In this document: positions 16,886 to 25,683 of the stretch, piece after piece | Layout of the letters: every line of letters begins with the position of its first letter | How positions within the stretch are numbered: position 1 is the stretch's first letter | DNA from: Mycolicibacterium goodii | Lineage (GTDB): Bacteria > Actinomycetota > Actinomycetes > Mycobacteriales > Mycobacteriaceae | Length of the DNA: 64,000 bases | Reading direction: 5' to 3' | Assembly (NCBI RefSeq): GCF_022370755.2 | Contig: NZ_CP092364.2 | Location: 1,798,001 to 1,862,000, forward strand | Translations under genes and position numbers: made by a program | The notes under the pieces: generated by a model | What the model saw: the letters and a program-made list of their open reading frames with translations, nothing else | The model's database searches: none | What the model was told of the DNA's origin: nothing

Positions 16886-17609
16886 TTCGTGAGCGGGTGA
16901 GATAGGCCCGCATGAAGTCGATGACCAATCGGTCATTCTCATCCTCGGCGAGCGGGGAGATCTGAAGCGTGATAACCGCTCTGGACGAAGAAGTCACCAC
17001 CGTGTGCTCGGCGTGGCAGCTCACGGCTGATGACGAGCAATTGTGCTTTGCGACGGCGCGGAACTTCCGTACCAATCTTGCGCTGTTCGCGCCGAGCCCG
17101 ATGGCTGTTGCGGCCGGGTGACTTCGCGCGTTCGCACGCCTCCTGCCACCGAATTCGTCTGCCTCATCGCCGAACTCCCTGTCGTCGTGCGCCCACCGGT
17201 GAGGCGGTGCGGACCAGCACACGACGCTGCGGCGTGCGGGCACGGATAGGTATGAGCAACATGTGTAATCGTCAGCGGTGCGGTTGCACGCTCGGATCAC
17301 GATGCCGTATCTGCCGTTCGGGATGTCAAGGACCGAATCCGCCCAGCGTCCGATGCGTGCTGGACACCTGTGACCAGCGATTTTTCGGCCGGATTACGGG
17401 CTGTCAAGGCCATCACCCGTTATCCACGTCGGGAAAAAATGAGCCTGTCTGTTGCACGGTATGCGTCTATCCGTGACCCGTGTGCTCGATGAAACTTCAT
17501 GTGTGCTCGCAGTCACAAAGCGGCGGCCGACCTCAGTAGCACCGCGGCACTGGCTGTTCGGCGCTCATCGCTAGGCATGTGCGAATCGACAACTCTCGAA
17601 GGGAAACCA
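16886..17609. other. Long gap with one marginal small ORF
   Basis: There is no confident gene in these 724 bases. A 50-codon frame starts at GTG 16969 behind GGGGAGATCTGAAGC and stops at 17121 (begins MITALDEEVTTVCSAW). I do not recognise it, and it could be a gene remnant. The minus strand is open for much of 16788-17300, but the protein is low in family-like features and rich in Arg and Cys, so I treat it as chance. The downstream half is relatively AT-rich in places (17380-17500) and likely holds the permease promoter. Confidence 0.4.
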
Positions 17610-19241
17610 ATGTCCATCAACCACGGCGGGGGGAGGTCGCTTGCGGGCGACGACGCCCACCTCCGCGTCCTCGGCTACGAGGAGAAGTTCGACCGCAAGA
17701 TCGGCCAGTGGTCGAACTTCGCACTAGGCTTCCTCTACCTGTCTCCCTTGGTGGGCGTGCTGTCGATGTTCACCCAGGCTCTCACCACCGCTGGACCGCC
17801 CGCGATCGGCTGGCTTCTGATCGCGGCTTTCGGCCAGCTCTTGGTCGCGATGGTCTTCGGTGAGATCGTGTCACAGTTTCCGATCGCCGGCGGTCTCTAC
17901 CAGTGGGCGCGCCGGCTCTGGAATGGTCCATACGCCTGGATCATGTCGTGGATCTACATCGCGGGCATTGTCGTCGGCTGTACCACCACGGCCATGTTCA
18001 GCGCGGATTTCGTGCTCGCCCTCTTCCACTCGGATTCCAATATCTCCTCGACGCCGCTGCAGAAGTTCATCATCGCCACGTGCGTCGTGCTGATCTGCAT
18101 CGGCCTCAACTCGACCGGATCCAAAACTCTGGCCACCATTGCCAAGGTCGGCCTGGCGGCCGAAGTCGCCGGTATCGTCGTTGTGGGCCTTTACTTGTTG
18201 ATCTTCGCCCGCAAGAACGAGTTTTCGGTGTTGTTCAACACGTTCGGGACGGGCAGCGGCGGCGACTACACGAGTGCCTTCTTCACCGCGGCGATCATCG
18301 GCCTCGTCCTCTACTACGGATTCGAGGCCTGTGGAGAGGTCGCTGAGGAAACACCGAATCCCAGCCGGGCCATCCCGCGGTCGATGATGCTCACGGTGGT
18401 TCTCGGTGGCGGCGCTGCGATCTTCGCCTTCGTCGGTTACATCCTTGCGGCGCCGAACCTGCAGGCCATCGTGGACGGTGAGGTCGCCAATCCGATCACC
18501 GCCATCCTCACCGACACCTTCGGTGTGGCCGGCACGAAGATCTTCCTGCTCATCGCTTTGACGTCATTTCTGGCCTGTGTCATGGGCCAGCAGGCAGCGG
18601 GCAGCCGACTGATCTTCTCCTTCGCTCGCGATGACATGTTCCCGGGCAGCAACATCTTCAAGAAGATCTCGAACCGCAAAGTGCCGCTGAACGCCCTGGG
18701 ATTCGTCGCTGGGCTGTGCATCCTGCTCTTCCTGCTGCTGTTCCTGCTTCCGGACGCATTGTTCCGCGTCGCCGCCTTCCAGATGCTCGCCGGATACTTC
18801 GCCTTCCAGATGGTCGTCTTCGCGGCACTTCGCGCCCGCGCCAAGGGCTGGAGGCCCGGGGGTAGCTGGACGCTCGGCAAGTGGGGCTGGCCCGTCGGCA
18901 TCGGCGCGCTTGTGTACGGCGTGTTCTCGATGATCGTGCTCGCCCGGCCGAACGGTGACCAGGAGTTGCCCTTCTACGACCGGTGGATCGCGTTGATCGG
19001 GTTTGTTGTGGTCTCAGTTGTCGGGCTGCTGTACATGTGGATCGCGAAGCCCTACCGGAAGTCGACGGCTCCCGAAGGTGACGCGATCGACATCGCGAAC
19101 CTGCTGCGTGAGCACCGCGCCAAGCACGACATGGAGTCGTTCGCCGAGGGGGTGCCGCTCGCCGAGTCGAGGCTTTCGCCGGAGGTCACCCGGCGCAGCG
19201 CCGAGACCGAACGGCGCGACACCGTCTCGTCAGCGGACTGA
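17610..19241 (+). CDS. APC-superfamily amino acid/amine permease
   Basis: A 543-residue polytopic membrane protein with about 12 helices. The N-terminal cytoplasmic segment ends in LGYEEKFDRKIGQWSNFALG, then the first helices follow. The signature EACGEVAEETPNPSRAIPRS (about residues 240-260) is typical of amino acid and amine permeases of the APC family (GABA, choline or ethanolamine permease-like). The ATG at 17610 follows GAAGGGA and matches the family N-terminus; earlier in-frame codons are unlikely. Its position after an aspartase-containing operon suggests an amino acid or amine substrate for that pathway, although the long gap means separate transcription is likely. Confidence 0.85.
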   Translation: MSINHGGGRSLAGDDAHLRVLGYEEKFDRKIGQWSNFALGFLYLSPLVGVLSMFTQALTTAGPPAIGWLLIAAFGQLLVAMVFGEIVSQFPIAGGLYQWARRLWNGPYAWIMSWIYIAGIVVGCTTTAMFSADFVLALFHSDSNISSTPLQKFIIATCVVLICIGLNSTGSKTLATIAKVGLAAEVAGIVVVGLYLLIFARKNEFSVLFNTFGTGSGGDYTSAFFTAAIIGLVLYYGFEACGEVAEETPNPSRAIPRSMMLTVVLGGGAAIFAFVGYILAAPNLQAIVDGEVANPITAILTDTFGVAGTKIFLLIALTSFLACVMGQQAAGSRLIFSFARDDMFPGSNIFKKISNRKVPLNALGFVAGLCILLFLLLFLLPDALFRVAAFQMLAGYFAFQMVVFAALRARAKGWRPGGSWTLGKWGWPVGIGALVYGVFSMIVLARPNGDQELPFYDRWIALIGFVVVSVVGLLYMWIAKPYRKSTAPEGDAIDIANLLREHRAKHDMESFAEGVPLAESRLSPEVTRRSAETERRDTVSSAD

Positions 19242-19251
19242 CACCGGGAGG

Positions 19252-19290
19252 AAACGCCGCCAGGTCTGAAGACCTTGGCGGCGTTTCTTT
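19252..19290. terminator. Hairpin terminator between permease and LacI gene
   Basis: An inverted repeat with arms AAACGCCGCC/GGCGGCGTTT and an inner AGGTCT/AGACCT pair, with one bulged T, spans 19252-19286 and is followed by CTTTC. It lies just after the permease stop and before the stop of the convergent lacI-type gene, so it can serve both directions. Confidence 0.85.
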
Positions 19291-19294
19291 CTCG

Positions 19295-20356
19295 TCAATC
19301 CGGCGGCCGCCCGGTGGTGTCGCGCACCTTGAGTTCTGTCTTCTTCACCGATCGGCGCCTCGGCTTTCCGGCGATCACGTCCAGCAGCATCGCGGCCGCG
19401 GTGCGTCCCTTGTCGGCGAGTGGTTGGTGGATCGTGGTGAGACCTATGAGCTCGGCGAGCGGCGCGTCGTCGAAACCGATCACGGACACATCGCCCGGTA
19501 CCTGAAGACCCCTGCGGGTGGCCTCCTTGATCGCCGCGGCGGCGTGCACGTCGGAGGTGGCGACGATCGCCGTGGGGCCCATGTCGAGCAGTTGCCCTGC
19601 CGCCTCGACGCCGCTGGACATGTCGATACCCGCCGCTTCGATCACCATGAGGTCATCAGCGGCGACGTTCGCCCTCCGGCATGCCTCCACATATCCGGTC
19701 AGTCGATCATGCAGGTACGCCTCGGTCGTGGCGGACGCGTCGAAGCGGTGGTGCAACCCTGGCGCACTCACTGCGCCGATACGATCGGTGATCACTCCGA
19801 TGCGTCGGTGACCCAGCGACAGAACATGATTCATCTGTTCGATGCCACCGGACCGGTGATCGATCGTCACGTACGGCATGTGAGGCAGACGAGGGGAGTC
19901 AATCGCCACCGCGGGCGTACGCCGGGCCACCACGGCGGTCACGGCGGGATGGTCATTCGGCAGGCAGTGCAGCACAACCCCGTCGACCAGGCCCCTCAAT
20001 GCCGCCGGTTTGATCGGGTGCGTTCCGTCGCTCGGGCCAGAGACGACAACGGGTAGCAGGGTGAGCGCGACATCGGCAAGCTCACCGACTTCGACGATGC
20101 CCTTCAGGAGCAGCATCGTGGACGGATCCTCGACGGCGAGTGCGAGTGAGCCAGGGACGAGCACGCCGACGGTTCCGATCCGGCCGGAACGAAGGCTGCT
20201 GCCCGCGATGTTCGGGCCGGTGTACCCGAGGTCATGGGCAATGGTGAATATCCTGTCGCGCACCTGAGCCGAGACGCGCGGGGAGCCGCTGTAGGCATAT
20301 GAGACCGCCGCCTGTGACACGCCGGCGGCCTTGGCGACATCCCTCATCGTGACCAT
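19295..20356 (-). CDS. LacI-family transcriptional regulator
   Basis: A 353-residue repressor. The N-terminal helix-turn-helix MRDVAKAAGVSQAAVSYA is the standard LacI type. The rest is a periplasmic-binding-protein-like sensor domain (GTVGVLVPGS, IDHRSGG and a late VIGFDDAPLAELIGLTTI). The start at 20356 follows AGAAGGAG and puts the DNA-binding helix at residue 4; a start 14 codons further upstream is less likely. It is downstream of, and co-directional with, a mycofactocin-type SDR. Two LacI-like operators with a central CG occur upstream of that SDR (21398-21409, 21455-21466). The inducer is unknown. Confidence 0.88.
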   Translation of the reverse strand: MVTMRDVAKAAGVSQAAVSYAYSGSPRVSAQVRDRIFTIAHDLGYTGPNIAGSSLRSGRIGTVGVLVPGSLALAVEDPSTMLLLKGIVEVGELADVALTLLPVVVSGPSDGTHPIKPAALRGLVDGVVLHCLPNDHPAVTAVVARRTPAVAIDSPRLPHMPYVTIDHRSGGIEQMNHVLSLGHRRIGVITDRIGAVSAPGLHHRFDASATTEAYLHDRLTGYVEACRRANVAADDLMVIEAAGIDMSSGVEAAGQLLDMGPTAIVATSDVHAAAAIKEATRRGLQVPGDVSVIGFDDAPLAELIGLTTIHQPLADKGRTAAAMLLDVIAGKPRRRSVKKTELKVRDTTGRPPD

Positions 20357-20405
20357 GCGGCGGGCTCCTTCTCCATCGCGAGGCGGATGACGGCTCACAG
20401 GCTAA

Positions 20406-20440
20406 AGCCCTCCCATCTGCGGCCTGGCGGAGGGAGGGCT
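20406..20440. terminator. Inverted repeat downstream of SDR gene
   Basis: AGCCCTCCC at 20406-20414 pairs perfectly with GGGAGGGCT at 20432-20440 across a 17-base loop. It lies 25 bases after the SDR stop (minus strand) and before the lacI-type gene, so it may terminate or attenuate SDR transcription. Confidence 0.6.
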
Positions 20441-20465
20441 CAGCTGGAGAGATCAGGACTGTCGG

Positions 20466-21299
20466 TCAAGACTTCACGATGAAGCCGGCGTCGATCACCA
20501 TCGTGGATGCGGTGACATAGCGACCGGTGTCGGCGACCAGATAGAGGATCGCTTCGCTGACGTCCTCGGGTTCGATCCACGGCACCGGCAGGAGGTGGGT
20601 GTTGCTGAAGGTGTCGATGACATCCTCGCGGGTCGGCTTGTCCATGTCCGGACGGAACAAGCCGTAGACGAAGTCGTTGTTGATCATGTGCGTGTCGACG
20701 CATGTGGGGTTGATCGAGTTGACACGGATGTTGTAGCGGCCGAGTTCGCGCGCCAGCGAGGTCATCAGGCCCGTGACACCGTGCTTGGATGCGGCGTAGG
20801 ACGAGATGTTCTCGGCGCCCTTGAGGGCCTCGGTGGAGCCGATGAACACGATGCTGCCACCATTGCCCTGCTCGATGAGCGTCGGGACCGCTGCCTTGAC
20901 GGTGTGGAAGACGCCGTTGAGGTTGATGTCCACCATCTCCGCCCAGGCATCAGGCGTGATCTCCCATGTCTTGGCGCCTGAACAGATTCCGGCGTTCGGG
21001 ATGACGATGTCGACGCGACCGAACTGCTCGAGGCCACGGTCGAAGACGGACTTCACCTGGGCGTAGTCGCGGGTGTCGGCGATGTCGACGAAGATCTGAC
21101 CGCCGGCCTCCTGGACGAGGCGGACCGTCTCCTGGAGGTCTTCGTCGGTGGTCCCGTCGTACGCCGTTGTCGAAGGCTTTCCGCAGAGATCGAGGCCGAT
21201 GATGTTGGCCCCTTCGCGGGCGAACGTCACCGCATGCGAACGGCCCTGCCCGCGTGCGACTCCGGTGATGAATGCGACCTTGCCGTCGAGTTTTCCCAT
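20466..21299 (-). CDS. Short-chain dehydrogenase, mycofactocin-coupled type
   Basis: A 277-residue SDR. The cofactor motif VAFITGVARGQGRSHA, the catalytic YAASKHG (Tyr-x3-Lys) and the segment GLDLCGKPST shortly after the second strand are typical of the mycofactocin-dependent SDR family. In that family the nicotinamide cofactor is held tightly and electrons leave through the peptide-derived cofactor mycofactocin. The start at 21299 has GGAG upstream. It is divergent from an LLM flavoprotein gene, with two candidate operators in between. Carveol or other secondary alcohol dehydrogenases are the closest functional analogues. Family assignment is by pattern; no mycofactocin biosynthesis genes are in this window. 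Confidence 0.82.
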   Translation of the reverse strand: MGKLDGKVAFITGVARGQGRSHAVTFAREGANIIGLDLCGKPSTTAYDGTTDEDLQETVRLVQEAGGQIFVDIADTRDYAQVKSVFDRGLEQFGRVDIVIPNAGICSGAKTWEITPDAWAEMVDINLNGVFHTVKAAVPTLIEQGNGGSIVFIGSTEALKGAENISSYAASKHGVTGLMTSLARELGRYNIRVNSINPTCVDTHMINNDFVYGLFRPDMDKPTREDVIDTFSNTHLLPVPWIEPEDVSEAILYLVADTGRYVTASTMVIDAGFIVKS

Positions 21300-21397
21300 G
21301 ACAGAACTCCGATCTGATGTCTTTGCCGAGATGAATGCCCGGATACGCTTGTGCTCCAAGGCAAATGGCGATGTGATGTGGCTCGGATGCGAGCGTG

Positions 21398-21409
21398 TGA
21401 ATCGTATCA
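21398..21409. promoter_or_regulatory. Candidate LacI-family operator O1
   Basis: TGAATCGTATCA, an imperfect palindrome with the central CG usual for LacI-family operators. It matches the perfect site O2 at 10 of 12 positions and lies about 100 bases upstream of the SDR start in the divergent region. Confidence 0.5.
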
Positions 21410-21454
21410 CCGGGCAGGGGTTCGTCAACCCGCTGCTGTGCTCGGTAGCTGCGA

Positions 21455-21466
21455 TGATACGTATCA
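21455..21466. promoter_or_regulatory. Candidate LacI-family operator O2
   Basis: TGATACGTATCA, a perfect 12-base palindrome with a central CG. Its centre is 57 bases from the centre of O1. Both lie between the divergent SDR and LLM-flavoprotein genes, next to the lacI-type gene. Confidence 0.55.
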
Positions 21467-21641
21467 CCACGAGCGGCGCAGGGGTAGGCGTGCCTGCTTG
21501 CGCACCCTGTGCAGGAATTGAGTTGAATGCGGCATGAGATGTGTATGGGCGGAGTGGCACCCGCCGTGGCAGGCTCAGGGGCGGCGCTCAGGCGCGCGAC
21601 CAGGACACGTTATGCCATGCATCTTCGACGAAGGGACATCG

Positions 21642-22520
21642 ATGACCGATCAGGCACCGCGCCTCGGGTGCGTATTTCTTCCGCAGAACCCACCTGAGCG
21701 CTTGGCGGCGACCGCGCGAATCGCCGATGACGCCGGATTGGACGAGCTCTGGGTCTGGGAAGACTGCTTTCTGGCCGGCGGTATCTCGGCAGCTGCTATT
21801 GCACTGTCGAACAGTAGGCGCTTGACCGTCGGGATCGGTGTGGCCCCGGTACCCATGCGCAATCCCGCGTTGACGGCGATGGAGATCGCGACGCTGACGC
21901 GTGCGTTCCCCGGGCGCGTCCGCGTTGGCCTGGGGCACGGAGTCCAGGATTGGATGGCTCAGATCGGCGCAAGAGTTGACTCCCCGATGACGCTGCTGCG
22001 CGAACACCTGACCTGCGTCGGTGCGCTGCTGCGTGGCGAAACCGTCACGTTCGACGGTCGATACGTACAGCTGCGCGATGTGGCGCTGGATTGGCCACCG
22101 ACCTTGGACACCGAACTACTGGTCGCTGCGGTAGGTCCGAAAACGTTGCGGCTCAGTGGGGAACTGGGAACCGGCACAGTCATCACCCAGGGAACGAGTC
22201 CTGCGGATCTACGAGCGGCCGTGGCACACGTGCGCGAAGGAAACGCACTGCGCGGTAGGGGTCCATCGTCCATCGTGACCTATCTGCTGTGCGCAACGGG
22301 CCCGAACGCGGCGTCGCAGATGGCCGCCGAGTATCAGCGGTGGGACCTGGACGAAGCCAATGATGTGAGTGTGCAAGGCACCGCAGAGGAAATCGCCAAC
22401 GGTCTGGCAAGGTGGACCGCCGCGGGTGCAGACACCCTCGTGTTGCAGCCACCCGTTGACGCAGACATCGAGGCGTTCGTCGCCTTCGTCGGCAGAGAAC
22501 TGACACCTCTGGTCAACTGA
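21642..22520 (+). CDS. LLM-class F420/FMN-dependent oxidoreductase
   Basis: A 292-residue luciferase-like monooxygenase-fold protein. ADDAGLDELWVWEDC (about 27-41) and LTVGIGVAPVPMRNPALTAMEIATL (about 62-86) match the family core, and GRVRVGLGHG follows. In mycobacteria many LLM proteins use coenzyme F420. The ATG at 21642 follows AAGGGA and is preferred over a codon 36 residues upstream because homology begins right after it. It is divergent from the SDR gene and may be repressed by the same LacI-type protein. It could be a dehydrogenase or reductase rather than a monooxygenase. Confidence 0.82.
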   Translation: MTDQAPRLGCVFLPQNPPERLAATARIADDAGLDELWVWEDCFLAGGISAAAIALSNSRRLTVGIGVAPVPMRNPALTAMEIATLTRAFPGRVRVGLGHGVQDWMAQIGARVDSPMTLLREHLTCVGALLRGETVTFDGRYVQLRDVALDWPPTLDTELLVAAVGPKTLRLSGELGTGTVITQGTSPADLRAAVAHVREGNALRGRGPSSIVTYLLCATGPNAASQMAAEYQRWDLDEANDVSVQGTAEEIANGLARWTAAGADTLVLQPPVDADIEAFVAFVGRELTPLVN

Positions 22521-22740
22521 CGATGGGCCGACACACTTGGGGTGGACGGCTTCTCGGTCTGACACGAAATTCGGGGGCGGGGCGCCGACCGAGGCTCCTG
22601 ACGCCGTAGCCTTGGTGCGTGGGGGACATGTCGGCGCAGACCGTAGGGGATGACCCAGTGTGGCCACCGAGATTTCGTGAGCGGCGCGAGGCGTCGAGCG
22701 GCCGGACGTGGCTTTTGCGCACACGAGATGGAGCCACCGC

Positions 22741-23508
22741 ATGAGCGCCCAGAACACCCGTACGCTCCCGGAGATCGTAGTGGACGAAGCAGGAGAGCAG
22801 GGCGGAACGCCGGTGCTGCTGCTCCACGGCGGTGGAGTTGCCGGGTGGATGTGGCGACCGCTGATCGAGCAGATGGGATCCGGATACCGTTTCCTCGTGC
22901 CGGATCTACCGGGGCATGACCGCAGCGCCCACACGGACTACGAGTCGCACGATCAGGCAGTCGATGCGCTCGCGCTGATCCTCCAGCGCTGTGAGAGCCG
23001 GCCGGCCGCGGTCGTCGGTTTCTCACTCGGCGCCCAACTCGCCGTGCTCCTGGCAGTTCGCCGTCCCGATCTGGTCACGCAGGTCGGCGTCATCAGCGCC
23101 CAGGCGAAACCATCGAAATGGCCTGGGGCGACGCTCGCATTGCTGCGCTTGACGGCGCCGCTGGCGAAGAATGAATGGTTCGGCCGAGCCCAGGCGAAAG
23201 AACTCTTCGTCCCGCCGGCGTTGTTCCCCGACTACCTTCGAACCGCCCGGCGGCTCTCCACGCGCACACTTCTCAGATCGGTGGGCGAGAACATGCGGTT
23301 CACGGTCCCACCCGCGTGGGCCGCATTCACCGGGAAGACTCTGGTCCTGGTGGGCGAGCGGGAACGGGCCATCATGGCAGACTCGGCGCGCAATCTGACA
23401 CAGGACCGACACGACGGTGACTTCGAAACGATTGCCGGGTGCGGTCACGGCGCTCCGTTGCAGAAGCCGCGCTGGTTGGCAGCGCGGCTACGTGCGTGGC
23501 TCACCTGA
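22741..23508 (+). CDS. Alpha/beta-fold hydrolase
   Basis: A 255-residue serine hydrolase of the alpha/beta fold. VLLLHGGGVAGWMW (about 25-38) gives the oxyanion region, GFSLGAQ (about 98-104) the nucleophile elbow with Ser, and GCGHGAPLQ near the C-terminus the catalytic His. The ATG at 22741 with a weak GGAG is preferred over an upstream in-frame start. It follows the LLM gene by 220 bases on the same strand and converges with an MFS gene 22 bases away. An ester or lactone substrate is plausible; nothing narrows it further. Confidence 0.82.
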   Translation: MSAQNTRTLPEIVVDEAGEQGGTPVLLLHGGGVAGWMWRPLIEQMGSGYRFLVPDLPGHDRSAHTDYESHDQAVDALALILQRCESRPAAVVGFSLGAQLAVLLAVRRPDLVTQVGVISAQAKPSKWPGATLALLRLTAPLAKNEWFGRAQAKELFVPPALFPDYLRTARRLSTRTLLRSVGENMRFTVPPAWAAFTGKTLVLVGERERAIMADSARNLTQDRHDGDFETIAGCGHGAPLQKPRWLAARLRAWLT

Positions 23509-23530
23509 GCATGCCTGGCGGCCTCGAATG

Positions 23531-24928
23531 TCACACGACCGATCTCTTGTCGGGCGTCCGTTCGGATCGGCTGGGCGTGGTGGGGGAGGCCTCGATCGCG
23601 GATGCTTCCTCGAGGCTGCGGTCTTTGGTTTCGGTGGCGAGCAGTGCGCATGTCGCGAATGCTGCTGCGGTGAGGATGGCTCCGAACAGCATGGTGATGC
23701 CGACGCCGAGGGTGGAGATGCTCAAGGGCAGCAGGTAGGTTCCGGTCGCTGCGCCGAATCGGCTGATGCCGGTGGTGAGTCCGACGGCGGTCGCTCGGAA
23801 TTTGGTGGGAAACAACTCGTTCGGGTAGATCCACACCAGGATGCTGGGACCGCCGGAGATGAAAGAGTATGCACAGAACGCCGCGACGACAAACCACAGT
23901 GGCGCATCTCCCCACAGCCACAGGCCCACCAAGGGAAGCACCATCAGACCGAGCGGGACAACGGCGAGTGGGCGCCGGCCCCAGTGTTCGACAAGGTACA
24001 GCGACAGGATGGAGCCGGCGACGGTGAGCCCGATGATGACGGTTTCCACGAGGAGTCCGCTGGGGCCGTCGCCTTGGATGTGGAAGCCGGTGAGGATCGT
24101 CGGCAGGTATGTGAGCAGGGCGTACAACGGGGTGACAACAGCCAGGTACAGCATTGAGCACATGACGATGCGTTTGAGGTACTCGCCGCGGAGAAACTGC
24201 GTGAGTTCCCTTTTCGGGGACTCGACGTGGGGTTCGTCGGTGATTGCGCTGAGCGTGGGACGCACGCCGTAGATCCGTTCGACGACGTCTTCAGCGTCGG
24301 AGATCCGCCCCTGACGTAGCAGCCAGCGGGGGGATTCCGGGATGCCGCGACGTGCCAGGATGACGATCACACCGAGGATGGCGCTGGTGGCCAGAAGCCA
24401 GCGCCAATTGTCGTTGCCTCCGGACGCGGCGACGACGATGGCTCCGACGATGTAGGCGCTGACGGCGCCGGCCGACCAGGCCACCGCCGACATTCCCACC
24501 ATGGCTCCGCGTTTGCGGGTGGGGGTGAACTCGGTCAGCAGCGAGGTGGCGATGGGATAGTCGGCGCCGATGGCCGCGCCGATGACGAACCGCAGGACGA
24601 TGAGTTGCCATGGGGCGGTGACGAAAACGGAGAGCGCGCACGCGACGACAAGGACCACGAGGTCGAGGGCGTACATTTTCTCGCGGCCGATGCGGTCGGT
24701 GAGGAAACCGAACAGAGTGGCCCCGAAGAAGATACCGATCAACGACGCTGCCCCTATCAGGCCGCTTTCGGCGGTGGTGGGGTTCAGTTGTTCGGAGACT
24801 CCGAGCAGTGCCACGCCGATGATGCTCATGACGTAGCCGTCGAGGAACGGGCCGCCGCAGCAGGCCACCAGGATGCGGGTGTGGAAGCCGCCCTTGGCGG
24901 GGCGGTCCATTACATCGAGTGGGTTCAT
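23531..24928 (-). CDS. MFS transporter, sugar/aromatic acid porter type
   Basis: A 465-residue transporter with 12 predicted helices. The MFS signature GFLTDRIGREK follows helix 2, IPESPRWLLRQGR ends the first half, and LYLVEHWGRRPL repeats the motif in the second half. This is the pattern of sugar porters and of aromatic acid/H+ symporters. The ATG overlaps the stop of the enoyl-CoA hydratase gene (ATGA). It is the last gene of the acyl-CoA operon and probably imports the acid that the CoA ligase activates. Confidence 0.85.
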   Translation of the reverse strand: MNPLDVMDRPAKGGFHTRILVACCGGPFLDGYVMSIIGVALLGVSEQLNPTTAESGLIGAASLIGIFFGATLFGFLTDRIGREKMYALDLVVLVVACALSVFVTAPWQLIVLRFVIGAAIGADYPIATSLLTEFTPTRKRGAMVGMSAVAWSAGAVSAYIVGAIVVAASGGNDNWRWLLATSAILGVIVILARRGIPESPRWLLRQGRISDAEDVVERIYGVRPTLSAITDEPHVESPKRELTQFLRGEYLKRIVMCSMLYLAVVTPLYALLTYLPTILTGFHIQGDGPSGLLVETVIIGLTVAGSILSLYLVEHWGRRPLAVVPLGLMVLPLVGLWLWGDAPLWFVVAAFCAYSFISGGPSILVWIYPNELFPTKFRATAVGLTTGISRFGAATGTYLLPLSISTLGVGITMLFGAILTAAAFATCALLATETKDRSLEEASAIEASPTTPSRSERTPDKRSVV

Positions 24929-25683
24929 GGTTGTTTCACTTCGTCATGGGCGTGGGCGGTGGGCGTGGTTCTGTTGAGGACGGCGTAGGCCAGTCGCTCG
25001 AGGAGTAGCGAGGCTGCCTGGGAGGCATCGGGACTGGCGTGGATGACCTGTTTGGTCACCGAGACGACGAGTGGGTCGTGCTCGGCTATCTCATGGGCGA
25101 TGGTCAGTGCTGTTCGGATGTGGCTGCCCTTGTCGGTGACTTCGGTGAGGAGACCCCATTGCAGGGCCTGGTGGGCGCCGAATCGGCGTCCACGCAGGAT
25201 CAGGTCGGTGGCCCGTCCGTATCCGAGCGTGCGCGCCGCCCGGGTGACGCCGCCCGAGGAAGGCAGGATGCCTATCTGGATTTCGGGAAAGCCGAAGACG
25301 GCCGTTTCGTCGGCGATCCGGATGTCTCCGGCCAGGCTGAGCTCCAGGCCGCCGCCGAGACAGTAACCCGCTACGGCGACCACGGTGGGTTGAGGGAGCT
25401 CGGCGAACACCTCATAGACCGAACCGGAGTTCCGGTAGTAGGCAAGGATGGCATCCGGTGTGAGGGTGCGGATTTCGTTGACGTCCGCGCCTGCGCTGAA
25501 CACGGTGTTGCCGCCGGTGACCACAACGGCGCGGCTGGTTCGGACTTCCTGCGTTCGCAACGCTGTGAGCAGTTGGGTTTCCATGTGCATCGACAAGGCG
25601 TTGAGTTTGTGTTCACGGCGCAGGGTGACGACGGCGACGTCACCGTCGCGGGCGACCTCAACCGATCCGGGTTCGCCGTTCAC
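24925..25683 (-). CDS. Enoyl-CoA hydratase/isomerase
   Basis: A 252-residue crotonase-fold protein. Both catalytic glutamates of true hydratases are present: one in GGGLELSLAGD and one in GFPEIQIGILPSSGG. The oxyanion-forming segments FSAGADVNEI and AGYCLGGG are intact. The GTG start at 25683 overlaps the stop of the acyl-CoA dehydrogenase gene (GTGA), and its own stop overlaps the MFS start. The coupling shows a fixed-ratio beta-oxidation-like module. Substrate chain cannot be read from sequence. Confidence 0.87.
   Translation of the reverse strand: MNGEPGSVEVARDGDVAVVTLRREHKLNALSMHMETQLLTALRTQEVRTSRAVVVTGGNTVFSAGADVNEIRTLTPDAILAYYRNSGSVYEVFAELPQPTVVAVAGYCLGGGLELSLAGDIRIADETAVFGFPEIQIGILPSSGGVTRAARTLGYGRATDLILRGRRFGAHQALQWGLLTEVTDKGSHIRTALTIAHEIAEHDPLVVSVTKQVIHASPDASQAASLLLERLAYAVLNRTTPTAHAHDEVKQP

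Noticed and set aside
16788..17300. Minus-strand open frame of 170 codons after the ThuA gene
   Set aside because: Overlaps the ThuA gene end, is rich in Arg, Ser and Cys and shows no domain or ribosome binding site I can support.
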